Shown piece by piece: positions 57,021-59,063 of a DNA stretch of 59,063 nucleotides; within the stretch, counting starts at the first letter, position 1, and every line of letters starts with the position of its first letter. This DNA is from Myxococcaceae bacterium. GTDB lineage: Bacteria > Myxococcota > Myxococcia > Myxococcales > Myxococcaceae. The notes below the pieces were generated by a model. It saw nothing but the letters and a program-made list of their open reading frames with translations. It was not told the DNA's origin and did no database searches. The stretch spans positions 1 to 59,063 of the forward strand of contig JALOQF010000010.1 in assembly GCA_025459425.1 (NCBI GenBank). The letters are read 5' to 3'. Both the position numbers and the translations under genes were made by a program.

Positions 57021-57152
57021 CGAGCCCGTCTCATTGCGTCCCCCCGGGCTTCACGTCAACCCGAGCGATGTCATGGCGGCTTCTCGCAGCCGTGAGCCGC
57101 TCCATCAGTTGCGGGCCGAACGGCCTGGAGCGGCTCCAGAACGAAGCCGCCG

Positions 57153-58799
57153 TCAGTCGATGTAGTTGAAGAACTGGTAGGCGGCGTCGTACGGCGCGCC
57201 CACGGCTGGCGCGGCCATGCCGAAGAAGAGAATCGAGTTGCCCGCCGCCTCGTAGTCGAAGCCGCTGGTGCGGTTGCGGGCGATCTCCATCGTCGTGCGC
57301 ACCGACAACGCGCCCGAGATGGGCCGGCGCACCAGCGACGAGCGGCTCGAGGCGCCCAGGGCGCCGATGACGACCTCTTCGATGACCTCGGTGAGGTTCG
57401 GGTTGCAGATGCTGCCCGAGGAGCCACCGGTCGCGTTGGCGAGGTCGATGTACTGGTCTCCCGGAGAGGCCTCGCCGCGCCCCACGCGGATGCAGCCCGT
57501 CGGCTTGGGGCCCACGATGGCGAACGCCACCGCACCTTCCATGCGGTAGTCCGAGATGTACGAGCCGAACATGCCCGGCCGGAGGCTCTTGTTGTCTTCG
57601 TCGGACATGAAGATGACGACGAGGCCGGTGCTCATCGGGTCGCGCAGCTGCAGGGCCGGCGTGGTGGCGGCGCGCGCCCGGCGAATGCCGCGCAGGCCGA
57701 ACTCGATGCCCAGCTCGGTGGTGTTGCCGTCGAGGCCCACCTGGGCGGCAGCGCGGAAGTCGGCGATGTCGGTCACGAAGCCCTTGCCCCGCAAGATGTC
57801 GCTGTCGGTGGTGACGACGCCCACCCTGAAGTCGAGGCCCGAGCGCTGGAAGGCGTCGAAGAGGCCCTGCGCGGCCTGCTGGAGCGCGGCCTGCTCCTCG
57901 ACCATCGAGACGGTGTTGTCGATGACGAAGAGGAAGTCGGTCTTCAGCGCCGGCGTCATGCGCTTCTCGCAGACGTTCGCGAGCTGGCCGCGCAGGTCGG
58001 CCAGGTGCGAGCCGTTCGAGTAGTCGTTGAGCGCCGAGAGGTTGTCGCGCAGTCGGCTCGCGGGAGACACCACCACGCCGACGAAGAGCCGGTCGGCCTG
58101 CCCCTCGGGCGACAGGCCGAAGCGGAAGAAGAGGCTCACCACCTGCTCGTCGTCTTCGGTGGCGCCCGCGGGCCCCTGCGGCAGCGTGCCCAACATGCCG
58201 GGGTCGCGGCCCGACAGCGCCGACAGGAGCCGGTTGCGCAGCGAGAAGGCCGTCGTCGGCGTGCCGAAGCTGAGGAGCTGCGAGGTCGACGCCGTGCGCA
58301 GCACGCGCACCGGTCGCTCGTCGTTGACGAAGACACGGCTCGACCGCTCGAGTCGGTCGCGCACCAGCGGCGACCCCGAGAGCTGCACGAGCGCGTCGAC
58401 CTCGGTGGCCGCCAGCCGCTCGATGGCGCCGGGCATCGTGGGGTCGATGGCCGTGGGAATGGGCTTCTGCAGCACGAAGCCCGCGAGGTCGACCGGGTCG
58501 TCCGCGAAGACGAGCGCCTGCGCCGGCGTGTTCTCGACGACGCTGTAGCGCTTCGAGATGGCGAACGGGTTCTGGGTGCCCGGCACGCTGCGCACCGTCT
58601 GCTCCACCGGCGCGAGGCCAGGACACGGCCAGTTCTCGGGCTCGACGAACCCCGCGTCCACGCCAGCGTCGTCGAGGCCAGCGTCGCCGTCGCCGCCGCC
58701 CGTGTTCCCACCGCCAGCCCCGCCGCCCGTGCCCACCATCGGCGTGGTGAGCTGCGAGGGGCAGCCCGTCGTCAGGCCGAGCACCGCCACGAGGAGCAT
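57153..58799 (-). CDS. Lipoprotein with von Willebrand A domain
   Basis: This gene codes for 548 residues from ATG 58799, with lipobox LTTGC13. A Gly/Asp-rich linker (about 20-50) follows. A VWA-like domain occupies the middle of the protein with a MIDAS-like DNTVS (FVIDNTVSMVEEQ) and a later FMSDEDNK block; VVTTDSD also fits. The C-terminal part (VRTTMEIARNRTSGFDYEAAG) is not assigned. Surface adhesion or ligand binding is likely. The same frame is open upstream, into a MYXO-CTERM tail, without a stop codon. Confidence 0.82.
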   Translation of the reverse strand: MLLVAVLGLTTGCPSQLTTPMVGTGGGAGGGNTGGGDGDAGLDDAGVDAGFVEPENWPCPGLAPVEQTVRSVPGTQNPFAISKRYSVVENTPAQALVFADDPVDLAGFVLQKPIPTAIDPTMPGAIERLAATEVDALVQLSGSPLVRDRLERSSRVFVNDERPVRVLRTASTSQLLSFGTPTTAFSLRNRLLSALSGRDPGMLGTLPQGPAGATEDDEQVVSLFFRFGLSPEGQADRLFVGVVVSPASRLRDNLSALNDYSNGSHLADLRGQLANVCEKRMTPALKTDFLFVIDNTVSMVEEQAALQQAAQGLFDAFQRSGLDFRVGVVTTDSDILRGKGFVTDIADFRAAAQVGLDGNTTELGIEFGLRGIRRARAATTPALQLRDPMSTGLVVIFMSDEDNKSLRPGMFGSYISDYRMEGAVAFAIVGPKPTGCIRVGRGEASPGDQYIDLANATGGSSGSICNPNLTEVIEEVVIGALGASSRSSLVRRPISGALSVRTTMEIARNRTSGFDYEAAGNSILFFGMAAPAVGAPYDAAYQFFNYID

Positions 58800-59063
58800 G
58801 GGAGCGACCGTCGCGCGCTCCCGCGTCGTCGCCCCACGGCTCCGACGCCGGCGGCGGGCCACCAGGAGCGCGAGCCCGGCGAGCAGCGCCGAGGCCGGGT
58901 CGGTGGCGTTGCAGCCACAGCCCGTCGCCACGACGCCCGGCGGGCCCGACTGGCCGTCACCGGCGTCGGTGGGCTCGAGGGTGCCGCCCGCGTCGACGTC
59001 GCCCTGACCGGCGTCGGCGCCTCCGTCGATGCCGCCGTCGTCACCCGGCATGCCCCCGTCGTC
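58800..59063 (-). CDS. C-terminal part of an upstream MYXO-CTERM protein, reading into the next gene
   Basis: The frame that enters at the right edge is Asp/Gly-rich and then reads GVVATGCGCNATDPASALL, GLALLVARRRRRSR. The Gly-Cys-Gly-Cys, hydrophobic helix and Arg cluster are the MYXO-CTERM sorting signal, normally the last residues of a protein. No stop codon follows; the frame runs through about 15 residues into the start of the VWA lipoprotein. The upstream gene therefore has a lost stop, a sequence error or a true fusion. Only this edge is visible. Confidence 0.6.

Overview
This 59-kb window looks like chromosomal DNA of a GC-rich Myxococcota (myxobacterial) bacterium. The evidence is: strong G/C preference at third codon positions; a MYXO-CTERM type sorting tail at the right edge; many lipoproteins with Cys-rich or low-complexity regions; a repeat-companion (TIGR02996-like) protein; and an upstream site of uvrA matching the Myxococcus-type LexA box in 15 of 17 positions. 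No tRNA, rRNA, CRISPR array, integrase, insertion sequence or prophage was seen. The content is mostly housekeeping plus lineage-specific signalling and envelope genes.

Layout. 1-746: the 3' end of purF and a small membrane protein. 750-12078: a long minus-strand run, in transcription order a DTW tRNA-modification enzyme, an RMND1/DUF155 protein, a MshEN-receiver-adenylate cyclase fusion, a degenerate NtrC-like AAA+ mini-protein, a TerB-like protein, a membrane protein, a Cys-rich lipoprotein with an 18-bp tandem repeat, gyrA, and two translationally coupled hybrid histidine kinases. 12173-14866: lspA, a Big/Ig-like repeat lipoprotein and a STAS-like protein. 14945-17042: a two-gene membrane operon (Aba4-like and a second membrane protein) divergent from a TetR regulator, with paired 17-bp palindromic operators between them. 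17075-25232: a methyltransferase-like protein, a membrane protein, a zinc-ribbon mini-protein, uvrA with an SOS box, an Rpn-family nuclease with GRAE repeats, a TIGR02996-like protein, a cold-shock protein and a DUF3332 lipoprotein. 25359-31741: a POT peptide transporter convergent with a GldA/GldF/GldG/DUF4340 ABC operon. 31861-37357: RNase J and a coupled exported protein, a FIST-domain sensor, and an alpha/beta-hydrolase lipoprotein. 37383-44465: three peptidoglycan-directed proteins with no visible signal peptide, interrupted by a DUF1592/DUF1552 exported pair. 44870-49752: a DUF4175 coiled-coil membrane protein coupled to a gluzincin peptidase with TPRs. 49925-53615: a five-gene operon around a soluble Cdc48-like/FtsH-like AAA+ protease. 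53729-59063: two unknown proteins, a SOUL heme-binding protein, heme A synthase, a von Willebrand A lipoprotein, and an in-frame MYXO-CTERM tail of the next gene.

The best candidates for something undescribed are four. First, the AAA+ protease with its accessory mini-proteins (49925-53615). Second, the cyclase carrying four MshEN half-motifs together with its neighbours (7746-11411). Third, the leaderless peptidoglycan-hydrolase cluster (37383-44465). Fourth, the operator at 16330-16379, where one perfect palindrome supplies the -35 elements of two back-to-back promoters. All functional calls are from reading motifs by eye; no database search was run.
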